Source: Marivirga lumbricoides (GTDB lineage: Bacteria > Bacteroidota > Bacteroidia > Cytophagales > Cyclobacteriaceae). Taken from it: DNA of 64,000 nt. The stretch is taken from positions 428,729 to 492,728 of the forward strand of contig NZ_BMEC01000002.1 in assembly GCF_014636295.1 (NCBI RefSeq). Direction: 5' to 3'. Below, piece after piece: positions 33,874-43,361 of this stretch. The notes beneath the pieces are model-generated. The model was not told where the DNA came from. It ran no database searches and worked only from the letters and a program-made list of their open reading frames with translations. Numbering within the stretch: the stretch's first letter is position 1; the number at the start of each line of letters is the position of its first letter. The translations under genes were made by a program, and so were the position numbers.

Positions 33874-35268
33874 ATGGATAACAAGAGCTTTCTTACACCA
33901 AAAGAAATAGTAGCAGAACTTGATAAATACATTATTGGCCAGAACGATGCCAAAAGAAACGTAGCGATTGCGTTACGAAACAGATGGAGAAGAATGAATA
34001 CGCCTGCAGAAATTCAGGATGAAATTGTGCCTAATAATATATTAATGATAGGTGCGACAGGCGTAGGTAAAACAGAAATTGCCAGAAGATTGGCCAAAAT
34101 TGCTGACGCCCCTTTCACAAAAGTGGAAGCTTCAAAATTTACAGAAGTGGGTTATGTGGGCAGAGATGTGGAAAGCATGGTACGTGACCTGGTAGAGCAA
34201 TCAGTTAACCTGGTAAAGGCCGCTAAAAAAGAAGAGGTGAAAGAAAAAGCATCTCAGGCTGTTGAGGATATTATTTTGGATTCACTGATTCCACCGATGC
34301 GAAGTACCTCCCAAAAACCCATTAATACAACTGCGGAAAATTCTACTTCAGTACCTCAGGATGACTATGAGCTTAATCAAAAAACCCGTGAGCGCTTCAG
34401 AGAAAAATTACGCAATGGCGAGATGGAAGATCGGAAGATCGATATCAACGTAAAAGCACCAGCAGGCAACGGAATGGGTGTAGTTGGCGGTGGAATGATG
34501 GATGAAACTTCTATGATCAATATTCAGGACATGTTAAACAACATGATGCCTAAGAAAAACAAGCGGAGAAAAGTGACTATTGCTGAAGCCCGTAAATTAT
34601 TGATTGAAGAGGAAGTATCGAAGTTAATCGATATGGATGAAGTAAAAGAAGAAGCTATTGCCAAAGCCCAAAATACTGGAATGATCTTTATTGATGAGAT
34701 CGATAAAATTGCAAAAGGCAGTGGAAATTCCAGCGGTGGCGATGTTAGCCGTGAAGGTGTTCAAAGAGACTTACTTCCTATTGTAGAAGGTAGTGCAGTA
34801 AACACCAAGTACGGAATTATTCATACAGACCATGTGCTCTTTATTGCAGCCGGTGCTTTTCATGTGAGTAAGCCATCAGACCTGATTCCTGAGTTACAAG
34901 GTAGGTTTCCTATCAGAGTGGAATTGGACAGTTTAACTAAAGACGACTTCCTAAGAATCTTGAAAGAGCCTAAAAATGCACTAACAAGGCAGTATGTAGC
35001 GCTTTTAAAAGCGGAAGAAGTAGAGCTTGAATTCAATGAAGATTCTTTAGAAGAGCTGGCAGGCATGGCTTTCCAGATTAATGCTGAAGTTGAAAACATT
35101 GGTGCCAGAAGGTTGCACACGGTAATGAGTAAACTGCTTAATGAGCTGCTTTTTGATGTACCGGACAAAATTGGGCCGAATGCTAAAATTGTTGTAACCA
35201 AAGAAATGGTGACAGAGAAACTAGCCGGTTTGATTAAAAATAAAGATTTAAGCCATTACATTTTGTAA
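33874..35268 (+). CDS. hslU: HslU, ATPase subunit of the HslUV protease
   Basis: A 464-residue Clp/Hsp100 ATPase. Visible marks are 'LTPKEIVAELDKYIIGQNDAKRNVAIALRNRWRR' at the start, Walker A 'GATGVGKTEI', 'FTEVGYVGRDVESMVRDLVE', the family-specific I domain (about 110-245), Walker B 'MIFIDEIDKIA', 'SREGVQRDLLPIVEGS' and the C-terminal 'LAGLIKNKDLSHYIL' that docks into HslV. It unfolds proteins for the HslV peptidase. It begins 6 bases after porQ. hslV is not in the window, so the pair is split in this genome. A terminator follows. Confidence 0.96.
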   Translation: MDNKSFLTPKEIVAELDKYIIGQNDAKRNVAIALRNRWRRMNTPAEIQDEIVPNNILMIGATGVGKTEIARRLAKIADAPFTKVEASKFTEVGYVGRDVESMVRDLVEQSVNLVKAAKKEEVKEKASQAVEDIILDSLIPPMRSTSQKPINTTAENSTSVPQDDYELNQKTRERFREKLRNGEMEDRKIDINVKAPAGNGMGVVGGGMMDETSMINIQDMLNNMMPKKNKRRKVTIAEARKLLIEEEVSKLIDMDEVKEEAIAKAQNTGMIFIDEIDKIAKGSGNSSGGDVSREGVQRDLLPIVEGSAVNTKYGIIHTDHVLFIAAGAFHVSKPSDLIPELQGRFPIRVELDSLTKDDFLRILKEPKNALTRQYVALLKAEEVELEFNEDSLEELAGMAFQINAEVENIGARRLHTVMSKLLNELLFDVPDKIGPNAKIVVTKEMVTEKLAGLIKNKDLSHYIL

Positions 35269-35294
35269 TATAGAAAATTAGATAAAGCATGAAT

Positions 35295-35328
35295 AAGCAG
35301 TGAAAGAAATTTTGCTGCTTTTTTTTTG
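35295..35328 (+). terminator. Intrinsic terminator after hslU
   Basis: AAGCAG (35295-35300) pairs with CTGCTT (35315-35320) across a 14-nt loop, followed directly by a run of eight or more T. It closes the lon-porQ-hslU cluster. Confidence 0.75.
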
Positions 35329-35459
35329 AATAAACAGGGAAAAATATTGTCTGAAAAATACTTAAAAGATAAGCTTAATTTATTCCATTGTTCATTGTAC
35401 GTAACTTAGGGGCTGCATAAAGCGTCATCATACTATCTTAAAACATCAAATAACAATAA

Positions 35460-36188
35460 ATGAGAAAACTATTTTTCATCACCGGAAGTAGCAAAGGAAT
35501 AGGAAAAGGGTTGGCTGAATATGCACTGCAAGATGAGAATAACCATGTAATTGGAATAAGTCGCACGCATAGTATTGACCATCCTAATTATACAGGCATA
35601 AGCATCGATTTATCAGACGTAAAGAAACTTGAAAAAGAAGCAGAAGAGTTACTAACTACAGATAAGGATTTCGATAGCATGGTGTTAATAAATAATGCCG
35701 GTACATTGGGAGATGTGAAACACCTCGGCAAAATAGATGCTGCGTCTATCACACATCTTTTTAACCTGAATGTAACAGCTCCCATTTTACTCATGAATGC
35801 CTTCATGAAAATTTACAGAGATTTTGAAGGTGATAAAACCATCATCAATATCAGCTCAGGAGCAGGCAAAAATGCTGTAGATGGCTGGTCAGGCTATTGT
35901 GCCTCTAAAGCCGCATTGGACATGGCCACTGAAGTAGCTGCCAAAGAAAATAAGCTGGACAATGGACGTTTCAGAATTCATGCTATAGCACCGGGCGTGG
36001 TAGATACCGAAATGCAAACGCAGATAAGATCTACTAACGAGCAGGATTTTAGCGGTGTAAACAGATTTAAAAGCCTCAAAGAAGACCAGCAATTGAGCTC
36101 TGAGAAAGAAGTGGCAGAAAAATATTTCCAAATCCTTAATCATCCGGAAAAATACCAGGAAGTAATTTTAGATGTGAGAAATATTTAA
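35460..36188 (+). CDS. Short-chain dehydrogenase/reductase (sepiapterin/benzil reductase-like)
   Basis: A 242-residue SDR. The cofactor motif is 'TGSSKGIGKGLAEYAL', with 'IGISRTH' after beta-2 (an arginine suggesting NADPH), the 'NNAG' motif, S in 'INISSGAG' and Y-x-x-x-K in 'GYCASKAALDM', and 'HAIAPGVVDTEMQTQIR' after the active site. The spacing and the 'PGVVDTEMQ' tail resemble the YueD/sepiapterin-reductase-like group. It stands alone between the hslU terminator and the copper module. Substrate unknown. Confidence 0.87.
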   Translation: MRKLFFITGSSKGIGKGLAEYALQDENNHVIGISRTHSIDHPNYTGISIDLSDVKKLEKEAEELLTTDKDFDSMVLINNAGTLGDVKHLGKIDAASITHLFNLNVTAPILLMNAFMKIYRDFEGDKTIINISSGAGKNAVDGWSGYCASKAALDMATEVAAKENKLDNGRFRIHAIAPGVVDTEMQTQIRSTNEQDFSGVNRFKSLKEDQQLSSEKEVAEKYFQILNHPEKYQEVILDVRNI

Positions 36189-36204
36189 CCTTATTATCGT
36201 TATA

Positions 36205-36243
36205 CCGCAAAATTAAAACTTAACTCAAGTCTTAATTTTGCGG
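36205..36243. promoter_or_regulatory. Long palindrome containing a -7 element, upstream of the HMA-AraC regulator
   Basis: Arms CCGCAAAATTAAAACTT (36205-36221) and AAGTCTTAATTTTGCGG (36227-36243) are complementary at 16 of 17 positions around a 5-base centre. The right arm contains TAATTTTG (36233-36240), an exact -7 consensus, 36 bases before the regulator's ATG. It is therefore more likely an operator than only a terminator of the SDR gene (no T-run follows). A copper-responsive regulator, perhaps the encoded AraC protein itself, is the candidate ligand. Confidence 0.6.
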
Positions 36244-36276
36244 CATGACGAAATTTTTGTTACTCAAAGCCAAGCT

Positions 36277-36837
36277 ATGAAACTACATATCAAAAATATG
36301 GTCTGCGACCGCTGTATTATGGTGGTACAGTCTGAATTAGATAAATTAGACTTAAAACCACTTTCAGTTCAATTGGGTGCAGTAGAATTTCCTGAAACTC
36401 TGGATGAGGCTACATTAAAAACTATCGCTACTACCTTACAACCTATTGGATTCGAGCTAATTGACAATAAGAAGAGTTTGCTTATTGAAAAGACCAAAGC
36501 GCTAATTATTAAGCTCATCCATCAGGAAAATAACCAGCTGAAATCTAATCTGTCGGATTATATCAGTGAAAAATTACAGGTAGATTATAATACCATCAGG
36601 CATTTATTCTCCGAAGTTGAAAGCACTACTATTGAAAAATTTTACATCTCCCAAAAAATTGAAAAAGTAAAGGAATTACTGGTATATGATGAACTGAATT
36701 TAAACGAAATAGCCTACCAGCTTAATTTTTCAAGCGTGGCTCATTTGAGTGCACAATTCAAAAAAGTTACAGGTTTTACTCCCTCCCACTTCAAGAAAAT
36801 CAAAGAAAACAAGCGTACTTCTATTGATAAAGTATGA
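36277..36837 (+). CDS. AraC-family regulator with N-terminal HMA-like copper-sensing domain
   Basis: A 186-residue protein. The first about 70 residues follow the ferredoxin-like HMA pattern 'MKLHIKNMVCDRCIMVVQSELDKL' with C10-x-x-C13, and 'IATTLQPIGFELID' as the last helix and strand. The rest is an AraC-type DNA-binding domain ('LNLNEIAYQLNFSSVAHLSAQFKKVTGFTPSHFKKI'). A metal-binding sensor fused straight to an AraC head, next to copA, points to a copper-responsive activator. The ATG at 36277 was chosen because it begins the HMA strand; an upstream in-frame ATG at 36238 sits inside the promoter palindrome. It overlaps a small ORF by four bases. Confidence 0.85.
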   Translation: MKLHIKNMVCDRCIMVVQSELDKLDLKPLSVQLGAVEFPETLDEATLKTIATTLQPIGFELIDNKKSLLIEKTKALIIKLIHQENNQLKSNLSDYISEKLQVDYNTIRHLFSEVESTTIEKFYISQKIEKVKELLVYDELNLNEIAYQLNFSSVAHLSAQFKKVTGFTPSHFKKIKENKRTSIDKV

Positions 36838-37007
36838 GCAAAACAGCTCCACCTGCTGATCAAACCCTCAGCAAAAAATCTTTTAAAGGATTAGCTCCAA
36901 CTTATCCCGCTTTTGCTCCGATAAACCATGCTCATCTTTTGGAAAGAGAGGGAACGGATTTATCGAAGACAAATCAGAATCCTGCCAGCCCTTTGGCCGG
37001 GTTCTAA
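36834..37007 (+). CDS. Possible 57-residue small protein overlapping the regulator stop
   Basis: An open frame begins at an ATG that overlaps the AraC stop (ATGA) and runs 57 codons to a TAA (37005-37007). The product is Pro/Ala-rich and basic in the first half ('SKTAPPADQTLSKKSFKGL') with no cysteine, so it is not an obvious copper chaperone, and no family is recognised. The coupled start is the only support; it may be a chance frame. Confidence 0.25.
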   Translation: MSKTAPPADQTLSKKSFKGLAPTYPAFAPINHAHLLEREGTDLSKTNQNPASPLAGF

Positions 37008-37193
37008 AGTTAACCTAGGAATTGCTATCCGATCCAGTGATAGATAACGGAAAAAGATTAGAGCAACTTTTCCAAATCATATAAATCTTCCTCCACAAAA
37101 TATAAGCTCATTAACAGCTGAAATATGTTACTTTGTATCACTAAAAGCCCAATAAAAGCTGCATTGAGTAGTGGTTAATACTAAGGAATAATT

Positions 37194-39698
37194 ATGCAAC
37201 ACACATATAAAATTTCAGGCATGAGCTGCAATGGTTGTCGCAGCCACGTGGAGGAATCTCTAAAAAAAGCTCCTCATGTAACTGCCGTTTCAGTCGACTT
37301 ACAAAAAGCTGAAGCCACCATTGAAATGGATAGTCATGTGTCAATTGAACACCTTCAGAAAACACTTGAAGGGAGTACCTACAGCATTTCTTTACCATCG
37401 GACCAAAATCATCAACATACAAATGAGCCTGAAAAGAAGGATCAAAAATCATCGAAAGAAGAAGGTTCAGGCATCTATTACTGCCCTATGCATTGCGAAG
37501 GGGATAAAACTTATGATAAGCCGGGAGATTGCCCTGTTTGTGGAATGGACTTGGTTGAACAACCTGCACCCAAGAAGAAAGCTCAGTATACCTGCCCTAT
37601 GCACCCTGAAATAGTGCAGGATAAACCCGGTTCCTGCCCAAAATGTGGTATGGATTTGGTTCCGATAGAGACGGAAAATGCAGAAGAGGAAGATAAGACT
37701 TATAAAAAGCTACTAAAGAAGCTTTGGTGGGCTGTTGGTTTTACGCTTCCCGTTTTCCTTATCGCCATGTCCGAAATGCTGACTCATAACCCATTGTATG
37801 ATTTGATGGGCCTTAAGTACTGGAACTTCGTGCAGATGGCTCTATCTATCCCGGTAGTATTTTACGCTACCTGGATTTTCTTTGAGCGTGCATGGCGATC
37901 TATCATTACCTGGAATTTAAATATGTTTACTTTGATAGGTATAGGAGCAGGAGTTGCATGGCTATTCAGTGTGGTGGCACTTTTCTTTCCCGGAATCTTC
38001 CCGGATCAATTTAAAACAGAAAGCGGTACTGTCTATGTTTATTTTGAAGCTGCTACAGTAATACTAACTTTAGTGCTCCTCGGCCAGGTATTGGAAGCAA
38101 GGGCACATGGAAAAACCAATTCTGCCATTAAAGAGCTTCTGAAATTAGCACCTAACAAGGCTACTAAAATTATTGATGGAAAAGAATTAGTGGTTGCTAT
38201 TGATGATATTGAAACCGATGACTTGTTAAGGGTAAAACCAGGTGAAAAAATTCCTGTAGATGGCAAAATTGAAGATGGTAACCCCTCCATTGATGAATCA
38301 ATGATTACAGGAGAACCTATTCCTGTAGATAAATCCGAAGGCGACAAAGTAAGCTCTGGTACCATTAATGGAAATAAAACTTTCACAATGGTGGCGGAGA
38401 AAGTGGGAGCTGATACACTGCTTTCACAAATTATTGAAATGGTCAACAGTGCCAGCAGGTCCCGTGCGCCTATTCAGAAACTAGCAGATAAAATTTCAGG
38501 CTATTTTGTACCTATAGTTGTTATAATTTCCATAATAACCTTTATCGCGTGGTCTATCTTTGGGCCAGAACCTGCCTACGTATATGCCTTAGTAAATGCC
38601 ATTGCAGTGTTAATAATTGCCTGCCCTTGTGCATTAGGATTGGCTACACCTATGTCCGTGATGGTAGGTGTGGGGAAAGGCGCGCAATCCGGGGTGCTCA
38701 TCAAAAATGCAAGTGCCTTAGAAGAAATGAACAAGATGGACATTGTGATCATTGACAAAACAGGCACTGTTACAGAGGGAAAACCTTCCGTAGAAAAGGT
38801 AATCAGCACCACCTCTCAATACAATGAAGAAGAGCTGATTCAAAAAATTGTTTCGATTAATAATAGTAGCGAACACCCTTTAGCACAGGCCACTATTCGC
38901 TATGGAAAGGAAAAAAATATTGAGCCTACAAAAGTGATGAACTTTGAGTCTATTACCGGAAAAGGAGTTATTGCTAAATCGGAAGAGAAAAAGTTGGCTT
39001 TAGGAAATGAAAAACTGATGGAGCAGATAGGGGCTCAACTTGACCAGGACATTCTGAATAAGATAAAAACTGAGCAGCAAAAGGGCAAGACGGTCTCCAT
39101 TTTAGCAGAAAACGGAATTGCTATAGGTTTTGTAGTGATTTATGATAAAATTAAAAAATCAAGCAAGGAAGCTATACGGAAGCTGCAAGCTGAAGGGCTG
39201 AAAGTGATTATGCTAACCGGGGATAACCCGGAAACTGCCCAAGCAGTGAGCGAAACACTAAACTTAGATGGGTTTAAAGCTCAAATGCTACCTCAGGATA
39301 AACTGGAAGAGGTAAAAAGACTTCAAAATGAGGGCAAAAAAGTGGCAATGGCAGGAGATGGCATTAATGATGCTCCCGCTTTGGCACAAGCTAATATCGG
39401 TATGGCAATGGGAACAGGAACTGACGTTGCCATTGAAAGTGCTTCTATCACTCTTGTGCAGGGTGATTTAGAAGGTATAGCAAAAGCTAAGTTATTGAGC
39501 CACAAAGTGATGCGAAATATAAAAGAAAACCTCTTTTTTGCATTAGGCTACAATGCGCTGGGCATCCCAATCGCGGCAGGTATACTATATCCTGTTTTTG
39601 GTTTATTGCTTTCCCCGATGATAGCAGCTTTAGCCATGAGTTTTAGCTCTGTTTCAGTAATTGCAAATTCATTGAGGTTACGCAGCGCCAGGTTATAA
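37194..39698 (+). CDS. copA: Copper-translocating P1B-type ATPase
   Basis: An 834-residue copper exporter. The order is one HMA domain ('[13 protein letters not shown]', C12 and C15), two heavy-metal-binding YHS-like modules ('[27 protein letters not shown]' style, about 95-125, and '[26 protein letters not shown]', about 130-160), then the P-type core: 'TGEPIPV' (actuator), the membrane motif C477-P-C479, phosphorylation D521 in 'DKTGT', 'SEHPLAQA' (HP motif), 'TGDNPETA' and '[10 protein letters not shown]'. CPC and the histidine-rich modules indicate Cu(I)/Ag(I). It lies 186 bases after the small ORF and belongs to the regulator's module. Confidence 0.95.
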   Translation: MQHTYKISGMSCNGCRSHVEESLKKAPHVTAVSVDLQKAEATIEMDSHVSIEHLQKTLEGSTYSISLPSDQNHQHTNEPEKKDQKSSKEEGSGIYYCPMHCEGDKTYDKPGDCPVCGMDLVEQPAPKKKAQYTCPMHPEIVQDKPGSCPKCGMDLVPIETENAEEEDKTYKKLLKKLWWAVGFTLPVFLIAMSEMLTHNPLYDLMGLKYWNFVQMALSIPVVFYATWIFFERAWRSIITWNLNMFTLIGIGAGVAWLFSVVALFFPGIFPDQFKTESGTVYVYFEAATVILTLVLLGQVLEARAHGKTNSAIKELLKLAPNKATKIIDGKELVVAIDDIETDDLLRVKPGEKIPVDGKIEDGNPSIDESMITGEPIPVDKSEGDKVSSGTINGNKTFTMVAEKVGADTLLSQIIEMVNSASRSRAPIQKLADKISGYFVPIVVIISIITFIAWSIFGPEPAYVYALVNAIAVLIIACPCALGLATPMSVMVGVGKGAQSGVLIKNASALEEMNKMDIVIIDKTGTVTEGKPSVEKVISTTSQYNEEELIQKIVSINNSSEHPLAQATIRYGKEKNIEPTKVMNFESITGKGVIAKSEEKKLALGNEKLMEQIGAQLDQDILNKIKTEQQKGKTVSILAENGIAIGFVVIYDKIKKSSKEAIRKLQAEGLKVIMLTGDNPETAQAVSETLNLDGFKAQMLPQDKLEEVKRLQNEGKKVAMAGDGINDAPALAQANIGMAMGTGTDVAIESASITLVQGDLEGIAKAKLLSHKVMRNIKENLFFALGYNALGIPIAAGILYPVFGLLLSPMIAALAMSFSSVSVIANSLRLRSARL

Positions 39699-39960
39699 TA
39701 GTCTCTTTTCAGATTTACTTACAATAGAAGTTATATTTCAGATAGCAAATTTTAATTCCGAAATAGATTAACTTATTTTAGAAGTAATTGACACATTGCT
39801 TATCTTCTTGTGGATAATATTTTCTTACCATGTCATCAGTTTGCTCCAGTATTATAAATACAGCTTCTCTACACCTTTGCTTAATGACTCCATCAATCTC
39901 TACTTTTTTATTTGACAAGCAAGCAAACTAACCAATAAGAAAAACAGATGAATATCCTTA

Positions 39961-40581
39961 TCATAAGCTTTTTAATTCATTCTCTAAATTAACCCTTGCC
40001 TGCTTTTCAAATGTCACGACAAATTCAGCAGTTTTAAATATCTGATTCATTTTTAGAAAATGCTTTAGCACCTTCTTTCTTCCTCTTTTGTATAGAAAAT
40101 CCGGATAGATGCTATATTCCTTCCTGATGTTCCTGATATATTCCTGGTATTTTTCGGGAGTATCTCCTAAAATGCACAAGTCAAAATCCAGCAGGAAATT
40201 AGTGTCACTTTCATCACTTTTCTGATGGCTCCTGGTCGCAATAATTTGCTGTGAAGATTTTTCTATCTGATGATTCGGAAAACCTAGCTCTGCCAGGCGA
40301 AGACGAGCTAAATCAGCACTCTTCTCTTCATTATCTTGCCTTGTAGCATCGTAGACTATATCATGGTAAAAAATAGAAAATAGCAGCGTGTCTCTATCAT
40401 TAATCTTCTCCTGATAGGTGCTAAGCTTATCACACATGTAAGACAAGTGATTGAGGTTATGATAATATCGCTTTTTTTGGGAATAACTGGTGGCTATTTC
40501 ATTCCATAAATGATTAATACGCGCTTTGTCTGCTGTGTATGAAGATGCCAGTTGACCCCATATATTTTGTAAATTTTCCAT
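39961..40581 (-). CDS. Predicted HD-superfamily metal-dependent phosphohydrolase (COG4339 type)
   Basis: A 206-residue HD-fold protein: 'RYYHNLNHLSYMCDKL' supplies the first histidine, 'FSIFYHDIVYDATRQDNEEKSADLARLRL' the H-D pair, and 'QIIATRSHQ' and 'LLDFDLCILGDTPEKYQEY' the later metal ligands. The set Y-H-N-L-x-H, F-H-D-x-x-Y, L-x-D-x-D-L-x-I-L-G is diagnostic of this family. The substrate is undetermined. It lies 152 bases downstream of the isoprenoid-synthase-like gene on the same strand, with which it may be co-transcribed. Confidence 0.85.
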   Translation of the reverse strand: MENLQNIWGQLASSYTADKARINHLWNEIATSYSQKKRYYHNLNHLSYMCDKLSTYQEKINDRDTLLFSIFYHDIVYDATRQDNEEKSADLARLRLAELGFPNHQIEKSSQQIIATRSHQKSDESDTNFLLDFDLCILGDTPEKYQEYIRNIRKEYSIYPDFLYKRGRKKVLKHFLKMNQIFKTAEFVVTFEKQARVNLENELKSL

Positions 40582-40733
40582 TTAAATTGAGCCTATTAGG
40601 CAATTACGCGAGAATCAATGATATGCATCTGAAAGTCGGCCACAAATGATTACCCATTGTGTAATCGAATTTTAGATTCCATAAAATCTTCTCAGTTATC
40701 TCTTTAAAGTATGATTGCCAGTTTTCAGAATAA

Positions 40734-41759
40734 CTATCTTCTCAATAATTTATAATTTCCCTTGTTTGTGGCATTTACCTTTGCATACAATTTGAAGTTA
40801 TTTTCCATATAGTCAAAGCGATTACCCCACTTTTCCATATCACATATCAACTGCTGACGCAGGTAATTGGCAGTTATAAATATTCCTCCGCTCTGTTGCT
40901 GACAATTTTTTAGCTGCTTAAGGCAAACTTTTCCCAAAGCAATCATGATCATTAATTGATAAAGGGATTTATAAATGGCTTTCTTAGGGTAACTGAGGAA
41001 ACATAAATTTTGAATCATGACTGCCACCTGATTTTCATATTCTTTTTGCATTAATTCGATATCATGTGCATTGGTGAAGCATGTCTGCTGTCCATTCTGC
41101 AAATCCTTATATACGTCAAACATATCGTTTGTCAGCTGGATAATTGCGCCATACCTTTGAACTACTTCCCTCTCTCCTTCTTTTAGAGGGTGTTGTAACA
41201 TTAAACGAAACAACAATGTCCAGGCACTTCCTTTTGCACGAGTAATCTGCATTAAAGAAGCATGACTAAGCCTCACCTTACCCAATTGTTGCAGGCTTTC
41301 GTCCTGAGAAATAAGTGCCTCTTTAAAAATATCCGGAAACACTTCGTGTTGGCATTCCTTCATAATTGTATGATACAGATTGTTTGCTACTTGCAAATTT
41401 TTGGAATCATCGACAGAGCTCTTCTTTTGAAGCTTTGAAAGAATTTGGTAGGAAGATAGGTTCTGATTATCTGTAAGGTCATCCAAAAGAGGCGTTAAAA
41501 GGCTTAAGCAGAATGTCAGTTTTATTTCCTGAGGGCTCATTCTTTCTCCTCTTAAAGTGGCAAAACAGTCGTTTACATAAAGGCCAACATATTTATAAAG
41601 CTTTATTCTTTTGAGTTGTGACTTCGTAAAAGACAGGGAATCAATATCGAACTGCCCTTCCAATTCCCTCAACGTTTTGCTAGTGTGTTTCCGATAATAA
41701 AAATGGTTTTGATAAAGGTATTTAGCATGAATGGTTAAAAACCGGAAAAACTGCTTCAT
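40734..41759 (-). CDS. Divergent class I isoprenoid synthase-like protein
   Basis: A 341-residue, all-helical soluble protein. Two metal-binding motifs of class I isoprenoid synthases are in the right order and distance: D-D-L-T-D at 93-97 ('LLTPLLDDLTDN') and N-D-M-F-D-V-Y-K-D at 211-219, resembling the NSE/DTE triad of terpene synthases or the second Asp-rich motif of prenyl synthases. An alanine/glycine-containing helix 'RAKGSAWTLLF' lies between them. Overall similarity to known prenyltransferases is low; automated annotation would call it 'class 1 isoprenoid biosynthesis enzyme' or hypothetical. No other terpene gene is nearby. Reaction unknown. Confidence 0.6.
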   Translation of the reverse strand: MKQFFRFLTIHAKYLYQNHFYYRKHTSKTLRELEGQFDIDSLSFTKSQLKRIKLYKYVGLYVNDCFATLRGERMSPQEIKLTFCLSLLTPLLDDLTDNQNLSSYQILSKLQKKSSVDDSKNLQVANNLYHTIMKECQHEVFPDIFKEALISQDESLQQLGKVRLSHASLMQITRAKGSAWTLLFRLMLQHPLKEGEREVVQRYGAIIQLTNDMFDVYKDLQNGQQTCFTNAHDIELMQKEYENQVAVMIQNLCFLSYPKKAIYKSLYQLMIMIALGKVCLKQLKNCQQQSGGIFITANYLRQQLICDMEKWGNRFDYMENNFKLYAKVNATNKGNYKLLRR

Positions 41760-41931
41760 TAGGAGTTTAGATAATTGAAGAACTGAACACTTTCAGAAAG
41801 TTAAATTTTATCTTTTTTCCAGTATTTAACTAACTAATAGCCTAAAAAATGATAGTTCTCTCAGCTATAGACTGAAGATCATTTCAAATAAGATATATCT
41901 AAAATTATAATAAGTTTGCTAATAAATCTGC

Positions 41932-42984
41932 TCAAGTCTGATCCAGCTTAATGTTCAACCTTTCCTCTACAAAATTCTTTTCCCTTTCTGCCATTGCTTC
42001 ACTTTTCTTTTTTATCTCATCATGTAAAGCAGCTCTATCTTCATAAAAACTTGCTTCATGCTGATATTCTTTTTTCTCTAATTCATAATCATAGGGTCCC
42101 TTTTGGGAGATCAGCTTTACAATAATAGGAGATGTTTCTACTACAATAAAGAGCAAAAGCACGAATAGATTGGCATACCAGATGGCTGTACTTTGCTGAC
42201 TCAACCTGTCCAAAGCTTCCAATCGTGCGGCAGGACCATCCATTGCAGCTAACTTTAAATCGCTGATTTTCTGTTGTTCATCAGCAGCTAATGTTGCCAG
42301 CATCTGTTCTTTTTGCGTAATTAATCTGTTATTATTTGCACGTAACTCGTTCAGTTCAGCCTCCATCTGCTCGGCATCCGCCTTTTTAATTTGATAAATT
42401 GGTCCCGGGTTTCGCTTCCCGGTGCCTCCTGTACCATCGGCTTCCTGTTGAGCGATCCGCGCTAATTCATCTCTTTTTGCAGCTTTTTGGTTGATTTCTT
42501 CCTTTAATACAGCTATTTCAGCTTGCAAAGCAGCTTTTTGTGCCACAAATTGATCACTAATCACTTCCTTCTGTCTTGCAAAAGCTTCCTGTTCCATCAA
42601 TGCCAATTCTCCATTAATTTCCTTTTCAAAAATCTTCAACTCCAGCGGTTTGGCTATCACCACTGAAATCATCACCGCAAGTAAAATCCTTGGAAGAGCT
42701 ATTTTCAGTTCCTGAAAACCCCGGTTTCTTTTCCGCATGCCTGAAACAATGTACCTATCCAGATTGAAAATCATTACACCCCAAAGTAAGCCTAGACCTG
42801 TAGCTGCCCAGGCATTATCAAAAACTGTGTAGAAAGCATAGGCTGCAGCTAATGCAGCGAAAATTCCTGTAAAAAAGATAGTGGCGCCAATGCCTACATA
42901 CTTGTTGGAATCAGTAGGACATTTTTTCAGTGTTTCGGTATCTGCTCCGGAACAGTACCAAAAGAAGGCTCTTATTTTTTCCAT
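41932..42984 (-). CDS. DUF4407 membrane protein with periplasmic coiled coil
   Basis: A 350-residue protein of the DUF4407 family. It opens with 'FFWYCSGADTETLKKCPTDSNKYVGIGATIFFTG', has three N-terminal helices ('ATIFFTGIFAALAAAYAFY', 'AATGLGLLWGVMIFNLDRYIVS', 'ALPRILLAVMISVVIAKPLELKIF'), a long charged coiled coil (about 125-250) and a fourth helix ('STAIWYANLFVLLLFIVVETSPIIVKLIS'), ending in a charged tail. 'NLDRYIV' and 'VETSPI' are conserved in the family. The function is unknown; the shape suggests a sensor or scaffold. It is monocistronic. Confidence 0.85.
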   Translation of the reverse strand: MEKIRAFFWYCSGADTETLKKCPTDSNKYVGIGATIFFTGIFAALAAAYAFYTVFDNAWAATGLGLLWGVMIFNLDRYIVSGMRKRNRGFQELKIALPRILLAVMISVVIAKPLELKIFEKEINGELALMEQEAFARQKEVISDQFVAQKAALQAEIAVLKEEINQKAAKRDELARIAQQEADGTGGTGKRNPGPIYQIKKADAEQMEAELNELRANNNRLITQKEQMLATLAADEQQKISDLKLAAMDGPAARLEALDRLSQQSTAIWYANLFVLLLFIVVETSPIIVKLISQKGPYDYELEKKEYQHEASFYEDRAALHDEIKKKSEAMAEREKNFVEERLNIKLDQT

Positions 42985-43361
42985 AAACTATAAACGCAGG
43001 GATTGTGTGATTATTTAAGAATAGGGGCAATGTTAATGCCAATGCGGTTTGGAGAGTTTTGAATGAGTTTTTAATGATTTGGAAGTCCGATGGTGGACAG
43101 TTGTTATGTACGTTTTTGAAAATATTGATTCGATGTCAGTAGCTTAAAAAGGTCAAACATTCAGGTGTCATCTTGCATGAAATATCAGCAAATGACGTGG
43201 TCACCCCCAAGATCATTCTCCCCCTTTCCTAAAAAGTGGGCAGGGTGGATTTTATTGGTTTGTAAAAAGGATAAGATTGTTTTACTTCGAAACCCTTCTC
43301 ATCTTTGTTTGTAAAGAGGATGCTTAGACCCAGCATTTGCAATGCTTAAAAGAAATAGCCC

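Noticed and set aside
37194-39698. Zinc/cadmium (ZntA-type) ATPase
   Set aside because: The CPC motif, together with the YHS-like modules and the HMA-type regulator, fits Cu(I)/Ag(I) better.
41932-42984. DUF4407 protein as a chemoreceptor
   Set aside because: It has a coiled coil and membrane helices, but no MCP signalling hairpin motif or HAMP domain.
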